Positions 8,974-16,868 of a stretch of 26,804 nt of DNA are shown here, piece by piece. A program made the position numbers and the translations under genes. The stretch comes from [Eubacterium] yurii subsp. margaretiae ATCC 43715 (GTDB lineage: Bacteria; Bacillota; Clostridia; Peptostreptococcales; Filifactoraceae): assembly GCA_000146855.1 (NCBI GenBank), contig GL405246.1, positions 1,282,296 through 1,309,099 of the forward strand. The letters run 5' to 3'. How positions within the stretch are numbered: the stretch's first letter is position 1; each line of letters begins with the position of its first letter. The notes beneath the pieces were generated by a model. It saw only the letters and a program-made list of their open reading frames with translations. It was not told where the DNA came from and made no database searches.

Positions 8974-10362
8974 TTATATATTGTTTTTAATTTTCTCATC
9001 AATTTTTCTTGCAACATATACTCCACTTGCAGAAGCCTGAGACAATGAATGAGTTACCCCTGAACCATCTCCCACTACATAGAAATTATTTATGTTGGTT
9101 TCAAGATTCTCATCGACTTGTACATTAGAATTATAGAATTTAACCTCCACACCATATAGTAGAGTATCATTATTTGCAGTTCCCGGAGCTATCTTATCCA
9201 ATGCTTCAATCATCTCTATAATTGAGTCTAATTGTCTCTTTGGAATTACAAGGCTCAAATCACCAGGAGTTGCGTCTAAGGTAGGCGTTATAAATCCCTT
9301 TTGTATAGAACTTTGTGTACTTCTTTTTCCTCTTTTTAAATCTCCAAATCTTTGGAGCAGGACTCCACCACCTAACATATTAGAAAGTCTGGCTATAGAT
9401 TCGCCATATTCATTACTGTTCTTGAACGGTTCTGTAAATGTATTGCTTACAAGTAACGCAAAATTTGTATTTTCGCTTTGTAAAGCAGGATCTGAATACG
9501 AGTGACCATTTACTGTTACTACACCATTAGTATTTTCAGCTACTACATCACCATAGGGGTTCATACAAAAAGTCCTTACTAAGTCATTATATTTTCTTGT
9601 CTGATACACTATCTTACTCTCATATACTTCGTCCGTAATATGTTTGAATACCTCTGCAGGCAATTCTACCCTTACTCCAATGTCTACCTTATTTTTCATA
9701 GTAGGTATTTTTAATTTATCACATATTTCGCCTATCCATTTTGAGCCTGAACGCCCTGCAGCCAATATAAGATATTTAGCTGAAAAATCACCTAGTTTAT
9801 CAGTGCTAATGTAAAATTTTCCGTCTTTATGTTCCAATGTATCTACAGTTGTATTATATATAACTTCAACCTTAGTTGAAATATATTCTGTTATTTTTTT
9901 AAGTATATTTATATTCCTGTCTGTTCCAAAGTGCCTTACTTTCGCATCTAAAAGATGTAAATCATTTTTTATAGCTAAAGTCTTTATATTACTGTTGCTT
10001 GTAGAGTATAATTTTACATATTGTCCATCAAAATCACATAGCACCCTATCTACATATTCCATATATTCCAATGCTTCATTTTTTCCTATGTGTTTGTATA
10101 AATCTCCGCCAAAATTATTAGTAATATTATATTTACCGTCAGATAGACTACCTGCTCCCCCAAATCCTTTCATTATGTTACAAGGTGAACACTTTATACA
10201 GTTTTTAACCTTTCCCTCGGATATTGGACATACCCTCTTATTTATAGGATTTCCTGAATCAATCATCAATATTTTTGCGTTTGTATCCATCTTAGTAAAC
10301 TCATATGACGCAAACACACCACTGGCACCGGCTCCTATTATTATAACATCATAATCCTTCAA
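8974..10362 (-). CDS. FAD-dependent oxidoreductase (COG2509-like)
   Basis: A 462-residue flavoprotein resembling the uncharacterised COG2509 dehydrogenases. The dinucleotide-binding fold GAGASG is at residues 10-15. A cysteine cluster follows (C45, C55, C58, C61; spacing Cx9Cx2Cx2C), then KGFGGAGSLSDGK. A C-terminal FAD motif is seen in NNFYVVGDGSGVTHSL. The TTG at 10362 is the likely start: AGGAGG lies about nine bases ahead and the Rossmann strand begins right after it, whereas the upstream frame to 10401 has no ribosome binding site. It follows rbgA by 70 bases. Substrate is unknown. The cysteines suggest a metal or Fe-S site, which is inference. Confidence 0.85.
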   Translation of the reverse strand: MKDYDVIIIGAGASGVFASYEFTKMDTNAKILMIDSGNPINKRVCPISEGKVKNCIKCSPCNIMKGFGGAGSLSDGKYNITNNFGGDLYKHIGKNEALEYMEYVDRVLCDFDGQYVKLYSTSNSNIKTLAIKNDLHLLDAKVRHFGTDRNINILKKITEYISTKVEVIYNTTVDTLEHKDGKFYISTDKLGDFSAKYLILAAGRSGSKWIGEICDKLKIPTMKNKVDIGVRVELPAEVFKHITDEVYESKIVYQTRKYNDLVRTFCMNPYGDVVAENTNGVVTVNGHSYSDPALQSENTNFALLVSNTFTEPFKNSNEYGESIARLSNMLGGGVLLQRFGDLKRGKRSTQSSIQKGFITPTLDATPGDLSLVIPKRQLDSIIEMIEALDKIAPGTANNDTLLYGVEVKFYNSNVQVDENLETNINNFYVVGDGSGVTHSLSQASASGVYVARKIDEKIKNNI

Positions 10363-10432
10363 AAAAATTACCTCCTGATTAATTACAAAAATACCATACA
10401 TTAACTATCAAATTATTAAAATAACTACAATT

Positions 10433-11293
10433 TTATATATCATCAAGCTGAATTTTACCGTATTTTCCACCTCTAAAATCGTTAAGTACAGCATTTGATA
10501 GCCTATAATAATCTATTTCCTTATTTTTTTTATATCCTCTCTTAGTGGCTATTTTATCAGATATCTTTTCAAAATCTGTTTCATTAATATCTATATCAAA
10601 CTCTGAAAAAAGTCTCATCTGCTTTTTATTTTTTAATAAGTATTGAATAAACTCATAATATATATCTTCAATCTCCAAAACGGAATCTTTTATACTACCT
10701 AAAAATGATAATTTATTCCCAACTGATACATCTTCGATTTTAGGCCACAATATTCCCGGTGTATCAAGTAACTCAATATTACCCTTTATTTTAAGCCATT
10801 GTTGGGCCTTTGTTATGCCAGGAGTATCCCCTGTTTTAGCGCTTTTTTTACCGATAATTTGATTTATCAGTGTAGATTTTCCAACATTAGGTATACCTAC
10901 AATCATAATTCTCAGGTTTTTATTTATTATGCCTTTATTCTTATTTTTGTTGTAGTTTTCTTCCCTTATGTTATCCAATAATTTTATCAATGATGATGTT
11001 CCAGCCTTATCAGTTGCATTGATAGCTATAACATAGTCATTATTATTTTTATAATAATCAATAAATTTTTTTAATGAATCCTCCGGTGTCAAATCTTTTT
11101 TAGTAAATACGATAATCTTTTTCTTGTTTGATATCATATTGTCTATATCAGGATTTTTCGTACTTATAGGAGCTCTGGCATCCAAGATTTCAATTACAAG
11201 ATCAACCAATTTCAAATTTTTGACTATGCCTTCTCTTGTTTTTTTCATATGACCAGGATACCAGTTGATAGAATTTTTTTCTGTTATATCCAT
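10433..11293 (-). CDS. rbgA: Ribosome biogenesis GTPase RbgA (YlqF)
   Basis: A 286-residue circularly permuted GTPase. The G4 motif TKKD (64-67) comes before G1 GIPNVGKST (133-141) and G3 DTPG (177-180), the order that defines the YlqF/RbgA family. The N-terminal INWYPGHMKK is also typical. RbgA acts late in 50S subunit assembly. AAAGGAT precedes the ATG. It follows rplS as in Bacillus, but a terminator with a triplicated tail stands between them. Complete, with no oddities in motifs. Confidence 0.95.
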   Translation of the reverse strand: MDITEKNSINWYPGHMKKTREGIVKNLKLVDLVIEILDARAPISTKNPDIDNMISNKKKIIVFTKKDLTPEDSLKKFIDYYKNNNDYVIAINATDKAGTSSLIKLLDNIREENYNKNKNKGIINKNLRIMIVGIPNVGKSTLINQIIGKKSAKTGDTPGITKAQQWLKIKGNIELLDTPGILWPKIEDVSVGNKLSFLGSIKDSVLEIEDIYYEFIQYLLKNKKQMRLFSEFDIDINETDFEKISDKIATKRGYKKNKEIDYYRLSNAVLNDFRGGKYGKIQLDDI

Positions 11294-11309
11294 ATAGCTA
11301 TTATCCTTT

Positions 11310-11354
11310 TAACTAAATAAAAAGTAACTAAATAAAAAGTAACTAAATAAAAAG
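11310..11354. repeat. Three 15-bp tandem repeats
   Basis: TAACTAAATAAAAAG occurs three times without mismatch at 11310-11324, 11325-11339 and 11340-11354. The right copy is the T-rich tail of the rplS terminator when read on the minus strand. The array ends 17 bases before the rbgA start, just outside its Shine-Dalgarno sequence. Confidence 0.95.
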
Positions 11355-11385
11355 CTACCAACTTAGTAAAACATAAATTGGTAGC
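11340..11385 (-). terminator. Intrinsic terminator of rplS
   Basis: GCTACCAA (11354-11361) and TTGGTAGC (11378-11385) pair perfectly with a 16-base loop. On the minus strand the stem is followed by TTTTTATTTAGTTA. It lies 10 bases past the rplS stop. Two further tandem copies of the tail follow toward rbgA. Confidence 0.8.
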
Positions 11386-11395
11386 CTCAGCATAA

Positions 11396-11746
11396 TTATT
11401 TGTTTCTTACAGCTTCTTTAACTTTTGCAGCTTTACCTGAACGTTGTCTCAAGTAATTAATCTTAGCTCTTCTTACTTTACCTTTTCTTGTAACTTCAAT
11501 CTTTTCAATAGACGGTGAATGTAGAGGGAATATTTTCTCAACCCCAACACCGAAAGATATCTTTCTTACTGTAAAAGTTTCTCTGATACCACCGTTTTGT
11601 CTCTTGATTACAACACCTTCAAAAATTTGGATTCTTTCTCTCTTACCTTCTTTTACTCTTATGTGAACCTTAACTGTATCACCGGCACCGAAGTTAGGCA
11701 AGTCTTGTTTCAACTGTCTTTGTTCAATTTCTCTTATCTTTTCCAT
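11396..11746 (-). CDS. rplS: 50S ribosomal protein L19
   Basis: A 116-residue L19, standard length. Recognisable blocks are [28 protein letters not shown] and [20 protein letters not shown], followed by the basic tail. L19 sits at the 30S-50S interface. The frame runs up to 11797, but the ATG at 11746 is chosen because GGAGGATATA lies directly ahead and family homology starts there; the extra residues would overlap a leader hairpin. It has its own consensus promoter (11846-11818) and terminator, so it is mainly monocistronic. In many Firmicutes rplS follows trmD, which is absent here. Confidence 0.96.
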   Translation of the reverse strand: MEKIREIEQRQLKQDLPNFGAGDTVKVHIRVKEGKRERIQIFEGVVIKRQNGGIRETFTVRKISFGVGVEKIFPLHSPSIEKIEVTRKGKVRRAKINYLRQRSGKAAKVKEAVRNK

Positions 11747-11747
11747 T

Positions 11748-11799
11748 ATATCCTCCAAAAAATATGTTCTTAATGAAAACCCACCAGAGGAACACACTT
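11748..11799 (-). promoter_or_regulatory. Candidate L19 ribosomal-protein leader in the rplS 5' UTR
   Basis: The minus-strand RNA forms a 10-bp stem, AAGUGUGUUC (11799-11790) with GAACAUAUUU (11769-11760), including G-U pairs, around a 20-base loop containing CUCUGGUGGG. The stem ends next to the GGAGG of rplS. It lies between a mapped-looking promoter and the start codon. An L19 autoregulatory leader is known in Firmicutes; assignment to that family is inference from position and shape. Confidence 0.5.
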
Positions 11800-11817
11800 A
11801 TATAAATTAACCAATAA

Positions 11818-11846
11818 ATTATATAAAATTTATTATATTTTGTCAA
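11818..11846 (-). promoter_or_regulatory. Consensus sigma-A promoter of rplS
   Basis: TTGACA (11846-11841), a 17-base spacer and TATAAT (11823-11818) on the minus strand match the consensus exactly. Transcription should start near 11811, giving a 5' UTR of about 65 bases that holds the leader hairpin. Confidence 0.88.
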
Positions 11847-11884
11847 CTGGATTTTCAAATTTCACAAATATTTCTAGCATTCTA

Positions 11885-11910
11885 CAAAAAACACACAATT
11901 ATAAATTATG
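11885..11910 (-). terminator. Probable terminator of the D-2-hydroxyacid dehydrogenase gene
   Basis: CACAATT (11894-11900) and AATTATG (11904-11910) form a 7-bp stem on the minus-strand RNA with one G-U pair and a 3-base loop. A run of six T (11891-11886) follows within a few bases. The hairpin is weak but well placed, four bases after the stop. Confidence 0.5.
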
Positions 11911-11914
11911 GTTT

Positions 11915-12856
11915 TTAATTTACTACATTTATAGGATTACCCGAAACATAGGCGTTCAAGTTCTCTTTCAAAATTTCTAACATTTTTTTCCTTGTTTCGT
12001 ATGCTGCCCAACCTATATGTGGTGTTATCACTATATTTTTTGTCTTAAGTAATACATTGTCTTTTTCTATTGGTTCTTTAGTAGTTACATCAATATATGC
12101 CTTTGAAATCTTACCTGAATTCAATGCTTGAGAGATGGCTACTTCATCAACTAATCCTCCTCTTGCAGTATTGATAAATACTGCTCCATCTTTCATCTTT
12201 TCAATAACAGTCTTATTTATAAATTTTTCATTATCTTTTGTCAAAGGAATATGAAGAGATATAATATCTGACTTTTGTAAAAGTTCATCAAGACTTACGA
12301 ACTTTTTATCCGATGAATCTGATTTTCTTCTGTTAACTAATACGTTCATATCAAAAGCCAACGCTTTTTTCTCAACAGCCTTTGCAGTATTTCCATATCC
12401 TATAATACCTAAAGTTTTCCCTGCAAGATTATGTGTAACATGTTTAAACAACGTAAATATTTTTGATTGACTCCACTGACCATCCTTTACAGCTATATCA
12501 TAATCTCTAATATTGTAAAAAGCATCCAACAAAAACGCAAATACCAACTCAGACACATTGCTTGACGCATAAGAAGGAATATTGCTGACTATAATATTTT
12601 TTTCTCTGCAATAAGCAACATCTATGTTGTTATATCCTGTTGCCAATTCTACTATAAATTTTATATTTGGACACGCATCTACAACTTCTTTTGTTATTTC
12701 ACACTTATTTGTAAATACTATCTGCGCATCTCCAATATTTTTTATTATGTCCTTTTTTTCTGTAAAGTCATACGATATAACTTCATGATCTTCCAAAAAA
12801 TCAAATGAAAGATCATTGTATAAGACACTATACGCATCAAGAATAACAATTTTCAT
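11915..12856 (-). CDS. D-2-hydroxyacid dehydrogenase (glycerate/hydroxypyruvate type)
   Basis: A 313-residue NAD(P)-dependent D-2-hydroxyacid dehydrogenase, complete. The nucleotide-binding loop GIIGYG is at 150-155. The catalytic set is R232 (INTARGG), E261 (TKEPI) and H280 (TPHIGW). The PHIGWA context resembles glycerate/hydroxypyruvate reductases (HprA-like) more than SerA, and there is no ACT domain. After the second strand the sequence is VNRRKSDS, with no acidic residue, which hints at NADPH use (inference). It lies 66 bases after ftsY, with AAGGAA ahead of the ATG. Exact substrate is uncertain. Confidence 0.88.
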   Translation of the reverse strand: MKIVILDAYSVLYNDLSFDFLEDHEVISYDFTEKKDIIKNIGDAQIVFTNKCEITKEVVDACPNIKFIVELATGYNNIDVAYCREKNIIVSNIPSYASSNVSELVFAFLLDAFYNIRDYDIAVKDGQWSQSKIFTLFKHVTHNLAGKTLGIIGYGNTAKAVEKKALAFDMNVLVNRRKSDSSDKKFVSLDELLQKSDIISLHIPLTKDNEKFINKTVIEKMKDGAVFINTARGGLVDEVAISQALNSGKISKAYIDVTTKEPIEKDNVLLKTKNIVITPHIGWAAYETRKKMLEILKENLNAYVSGNPINVVN

Positions 12857-12922
12857 AATTTAAAATTCCTTTCTAATATTAAAAATATTTAAAAGCAAAA
12901 AATATTTATCAAATTATTTAAT

Positions 12923-14110
12923 CTAAAATAATGCGTCGACAAAGTTTTTATAGTCAAACTCCTGTAAATCATCTACTTTTTCTCCAACACCTATAAATTT
13001 TACAGGTAATTTATATTCATCCACTATAGAAAGTACAACTCCACCTTTTGCTGTTCCATCAAGTTTTGTAAGTATTACTCCTGTAAGTTCAACAGCCTCA
13101 TTAAAAGTTTTTACCTGATTAAGTGCATTTTGACCTGTAGTAGCATCAATAACAAGTAATACTTCCTTTTTGGCATCTGGATATTGCTTACCTATAATCC
13201 TCATTATCTTACTAAGTTCATTCATGAGATTTACTTTATTATGAAGTCTTCCAGCTGTATCACATATCAATATATCTGTATTTTTCGACTTTGCTCTTTG
13301 TATAGCATCATAAATTACAGCTGACGGATCTGCTCCACTTTCATTATGTCTTACTATATCTACCCCTGCTCTAGTAGACCAGATCTCAAGCTGTTCTTCA
13401 GCTGCTGCTCTGAAAGTATCTCCTGCTGCAAGTAAGACAGACTTACCTTCGTTTTTGAATTTTGACGCCAACTTTCCTATTGTAGTAGTTTTTCCTACTC
13501 CATTTACTCCTACAATAACTATTATATTTTTTTGATTTTCAACATCAAGTTTCGAATTGTTATTTTCAAGCAATTCATACAAAACTTCTTTTAACTCAGG
13601 CTTTACCAAATTTACATCATTAATATTTTTTTTCTTGATATTTTTTTTCAAATTTTCTACTATCTTAAGAGTTGTATCAAAGCTGATATCACTTGTAATT
13701 AATATCTCTTCAAGCTCTTCATACAAATCATCATCAATTTTCAAATAACCCTTGAATAAATTGTCAAATTTTTCAGTAAAAGAGTCACTTGTCTTCTTAA
13801 GACCTTCTTTAAGCCTTGCAAACAAACCCTTTTTTTCAATAACTGCAGTTTCTATTACTTCTTGTATTTCTTCGACATCTTTTTCTTCATCAACTTCAAT
13901 TACATCTTTGTCATCTGCTAACTTTTCAATATCTTTAACTTCTTCAACAGTTAAAGCTTCAGAGATATTGACATTTGAGTCTTCTTCAATGCTCTCGCCT
14001 ATTATTTCATCATCTACCTGTGTATCTTCAACTTCACTTTTTAAATTTTCATCTTCATTTTTTTTACCTTGATCTTTTTTAAATAAATTTTCAAATAATT
14101 TTAATGCCAT
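12923..14110 (-). CDS. ftsY: Signal recognition particle receptor FtsY
   Basis: A 395-residue SRP GTPase receptor. The acidic, Glu/Asp-rich A domain covers about residues 15-90. The helical N domain follows, then the G domain with G1 GVNGVGKTT (201-209), DTAGRLH, and TKLDGTAKGG. It docks Ffh-nascent-chain complexes at the membrane. AGGGGAT precedes the ATG. The usual Firmicute partners ylxM and ffh are not downstream; a dehydrogenase is there instead. The gene upstream, 23 bases away, encodes an unrecognised protein. Confidence 0.97.
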   Translation of the reverse strand: MALKLFENLFKKDQGKKNEDENLKSEVEDTQVDDEIIGESIEEDSNVNISEALTVEEVKDIEKLADDKDVIEVDEEKDVEEIQEVIETAVIEKKGLFARLKEGLKKTSDSFTEKFDNLFKGYLKIDDDLYEELEEILITSDISFDTTLKIVENLKKNIKKKNINDVNLVKPELKEVLYELLENNNSKLDVENQKNIIVIVGVNGVGKTTTIGKLASKFKNEGKSVLLAAGDTFRAAAEEQLEIWSTRAGVDIVRHNESGADPSAVIYDAIQRAKSKNTDILICDTAGRLHNKVNLMNELSKIMRIIGKQYPDAKKEVLLVIDATTGQNALNQVKTFNEAVELTGVILTKLDGTAKGGVVLSIVDEYKLPVKFIGVGEKVDDLQEFDYKNFVDALF

Positions 14111-14133
14111 TATTAATCCCCTAATTATAAAGT

Positions 14134-14589
14134 TTAATAAAGATACTTGGACTTACCGCTTAATTGTGTATCTGCCACAATATCTTTAATCTTGAAAAAC
14201 TCATGAACAGATTTCCCTGAAAAATCAACTATTATAACAAATTTAATAGAGTCTGTATAATCCAAAAAAGTGTATAATTTATAATCCACTCTTATATTTT
14301 CAACATCATGCCTGATAAGCAACTCTTCTTCAATTTTGTATATAAAGTTCCCAACCATTTTTTCAACTTCATGTTCTCTTAAGTTTATTTCATCCAAAGT
14401 CCTAATCTTTGTATCATAACCGTTATATTCCGCTATGGCTACTACATTGGATGGAATCATACGATCATAAATAAACATATCTTCATAGTCAAATTCATCA
14501 GTAATATCAAAACACGACAAGAAGCTTACCATCTGTTTTATTTCATTTAATACATCTTTACTGCTAAGTTTGTTTGACTTTTTTACCAA
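14134..14589 (-). CDS. Hypothetical protein between fur and ftsY
   Basis: I do not recognise this 151-residue protein. It looks cytoplasmic: no signal peptide or membrane span, many charged residues, and alternating strands and helices (YKLYTFLDY, IKFVIIVDFSG). The start is TTG at 14589, supported by a strong AGAGGTGAT just ahead; no ATG gives a similar fit. It lies 15 bases after the Fur-family gene and 23 before ftsY, so it is probably co-transcribed with both. Base composition matches its neighbours. The tight spacing and good ribosome binding site argue that it is a real gene, perhaps restricted to a small lineage. Confidence 0.75.
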   Translation of the reverse strand: MVKKSNKLSSKDVLNEIKQMVSFLSCFDITDEFDYEDMFIYDRMIPSNVVAIAEYNGYDTKIRTLDEINLREHEVEKMVGNFIYKIEEELLIRHDVENIRVDYKLYTFLDYTDSIKFVIIVDFSGKSVHEFFKIKDIVADTQLSGKSKYLY

Positions 14590-14604
14590 TATATCACCTC
14601 TAAT

Positions 14605-15015
14605 TTATTTTTCGTGTTTACAATCATCACACAAGCCTTTAAATTCAAATTTATATCCTGTGATTTCATATCCTTCAACGTTGTTATCGACAATCACAGC
14701 AGGAGATTTTTCCAAAACTCGCCTTTTTCCACAATCATCACAAACTATATACATTCTATTTTTGGAATTTTCTTCTTTGAGCCTATACCATCTCTTATCA
14801 TCTTTTTCGATTTTTTCTAAGAATCCCATGTCACAAAATACTTCAAGATTTCTATATATAGTAGACATATCTGCGCCATGAACGAGTTTGTCTCTAAGAT
14901 CATTTACAGTAATAAAGTCCTTGTTTTCTAAAAAAAACTCTATTATTTCTACTTTCGCCTTTGTAATTCTTTTATCATCTTCTCTTAACATATTCAAAAC
15001 ATCTTCCAGTTTCAT
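14605..15015 (-). CDS. Fur-family transcriptional regulator lacking sensory histidines
   Basis: A 136-residue Fur-fold protein. The winged-helix recognition region ADMSTIYRNLEVF (48-60) is well kept. Two CxxC pairs (C92/C95 and C129/C132) give the structural zinc site. The region that is HHxH before the first CxxC in Fur, PerR and Zur reads NRMYIVC here, and the later GHxxEFxGxC histidine is Y121. Only H46 and H134 remain. Metal sensing may therefore be lost or altered (inference). The ATG at 15015 has GGAGGG four bases ahead and is preferred over upstream starts. First gene of a likely unit with the unknown protein and ftsY. Confidence 0.88.
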   Translation of the reverse strand: MKLEDVLNMLREDDKRITKAKVEIIEFFLENKDFITVNDLRDKLVHGADMSTIYRNLEVFCDMGFLEKIEKDDKRWYRLKEENSKNRMYIVCDDCGKRRVLEKSPAVIVDNNVEGYEITGYKFEFKGLCDDCKHEK

Positions 15016-15077
15016 AAAACCCTCCATAGTCAAAACATGAACTTAATTAAGCTTGATAAATACAAAAAATAACAATT

Positions 15078-15091
15078 TATAATAAATTATA
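15078..15091. promoter_or_regulatory. AT-rich palindrome upstream of the Fur-family gene
   Basis: TATAAT-AA-ATTATA is a perfect palindrome with a 2-base centre, about 65 bases before the start codon. It resembles a PerR/Fur box in base make-up but has a different centre. A minus-strand -35 (TTGAGT, overlapping the pepF stop) and TATAAA flank it. In such AT-rich DNA chance is a serious alternative. Confidence 0.3.
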
Positions 15092-15095
15092 TAAA

Positions 15096-16823
15096 TTACT
15101 CAAGGCTGTCAATCTTATTACTGAATACATCAAGCGCTTTATGAATAGTTTCTTTTTTTGTTATATCCACTCCGGCAATTTGTAGCTGTTCTATTGGATA
15201 ATGTTTATTACCATCTTTTAGAAAATCAATATATTTTGATACATTTTCAAAGCCCTTTAATACACTTTGAGACAAGAATGTGGCACACGAAAATCCAGTA
15301 GCATACTTATAAACGTAAAAATCAGAATAGAAATGCGGAATTCTTGCCCATTCTAATGATATTTTATCATCAAGTTTTAAAGTAGGATAGTAAACTTTGT
15401 TTAAATCATAATAGATTTCATTTAAAGTTTGCGCCGTCATTACTTCACCGTTAGCTACTTTTTCGTGTACTATCTTTTCAAACTCTGCAAACATAGTTTG
15501 CCTAAATACTGTAGTCCTGAATTGTTCAATATTATATACTGTAAACTTCCTCTTTGCTTCTTCATCATCCGTATTTTTAATCATATGATCGAGAAGTAGC
15601 AATTCGTTAGTGGTAGATGCAACTTCAGCTACAAAGATTGTATAATTAGATTGAAAATATGGATTATTCTTCCTTGAATAGTAGCTGTGAATAGAATGTC
15701 CTATTTCATGAGCAATAGTAAATAAAGAAAACATATCATCAGTATGATTTAACAGTATATAAGGATTTGTATCGTACGAACCAAAAGAATATGCTCCAGA
15801 TTTTTTACCATTCTTAGGATAAACATCCATCCATCTTTCATCAAATCCCTTTTTCAAAAGACTTTGATATTCTTCTCCCAATGGCAAAAGTGCGTCTAAA
15901 ATTATCTTTTTAGAGTCGTCAAACGTATATTTTTCATTATTTTCTTCAGTAATAGGCACATATAAGTCATAGTTCGTTATTTCGCTAAGTCCCAACGCCT
16001 TTTTCTTTATATCTATATACTTACTTAACTTAGGTATATAATCATGAACAGCTTCTATCAAGGTATCGTAGACACCAAGACTTACATTGTCTTGAAATAA
16101 CTCCTCATGTATATTACCATTGTACTTTCTTATTTTAGCTAATTTTTCTTTTCCTTTAACATGACCATAGTAGTCACTTGCAAATGTATTTATATACTTT
16201 GCATAAGTATCATACATTTTGTCAAAAGATTCTTTTCTAACTTTTCTATCTTTATCAAATTGAAGCGATGAAAAATTTGCATGTGTAAGCTGTCTTTTTT
16301 CCTTATCTGACTCAATTACTGGAAAAGACATATCTGCATAGGACAGCATATAAAAACTATTTTCAGAATCTGATGCTATATCTTGTGCTATACTTATAAT
16401 ATATTCTTCATTTTTAGATAAAATATGTTCTTTATTTCTCAGTATTCTCTTTATAACCTGTTTATAGTCGGGCTTATCAGTTGAATTTAAAAATTCATCA
16501 ACCTTTTTTTCATCTAAAGAAAGAATTAAAGGGTTAAATGAAGAAAATTTTTCATCAACTTTAGAAGATAAATCTTCAACTTCGAGTACAAGCTTTTGAT
16601 TTTGAGAAATTGTCGTATCCTCATCTCTCTTCATATTTGAATAAGCAACTAATCTTGATATTATTATCATTGTTTTTTCGATTATATCTAATAATCCTTT
16701 AATATCATTTTCATTTTTAACAACATCATATCCTTCCAACAATGACTTTACTTTTTTTATATCATCTTGAATCTGTTTGTCATCTTTGTATATCAAAGAT
16801 AAATCCCAATTATAATTGTTCAT
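15096..16823 (-). CDS. pepF: Oligoendopeptidase F (M3 family)
   Basis: A complete 575-residue M3B zinc metallopeptidase. The HExxH zinc motif, HEIGH, is at residues 372-376, followed by the family sequence SIHSYYSRK and a downstream glutamate in FVAEVASTTNE as third ligand. It cleaves short peptides in the cytoplasm, fitting a peptide-using anaerobe. No signal peptide is seen. AAAGG lies ahead of the ATG. It follows the membrane protein gene by 45 bases and is probably the last gene of the pgi unit. Confidence 0.95.
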   Translation of the reverse strand: MNNYNWDLSLIYKDDKQIQDDIKKVKSLLEGYDVVKNENDIKGLLDIIEKTMIIISRLVAYSNMKRDEDTTISQNQKLVLEVEDLSSKVDEKFSSFNPLILSLDEKKVDEFLNSTDKPDYKQVIKRILRNKEHILSKNEEYIISIAQDIASDSENSFYMLSYADMSFPVIESDKEKRQLTHANFSSLQFDKDRKVRKESFDKMYDTYAKYINTFASDYYGHVKGKEKLAKIRKYNGNIHEELFQDNVSLGVYDTLIEAVHDYIPKLSKYIDIKKKALGLSEITNYDLYVPITEENNEKYTFDDSKKIILDALLPLGEEYQSLLKKGFDERWMDVYPKNGKKSGAYSFGSYDTNPYILLNHTDDMFSLFTIAHEIGHSIHSYYSRKNNPYFQSNYTIFVAEVASTTNELLLLDHMIKNTDDEEAKRKFTVYNIEQFRTTVFRQTMFAEFEKIVHEKVANGEVMTAQTLNEIYYDLNKVYYPTLKLDDKISLEWARIPHFYSDFYVYKYATGFSCATFLSQSVLKGFENVSKYIDFLKDGNKHYPIEQLQIAGVDITKKETIHKALDVFSNKIDSLE

Positions 16824-16868
16824 ATAACAGCCTTTCTCTTAATATAATAATAAATTATTTATTTTTAG

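Noticed and set aside
11747..11797. 17-residue N-terminal extension of L19
   Set aside because: It overlaps the leader hairpin, and GGAGG with family homology supports the ATG at 11746.
13752..14072. Ser-rich plus-strand frame opposite the ftsY acidic domain
   Set aside because: Glu/Asp codons read backwards give Ser/Phe runs; this is a composition artefact.
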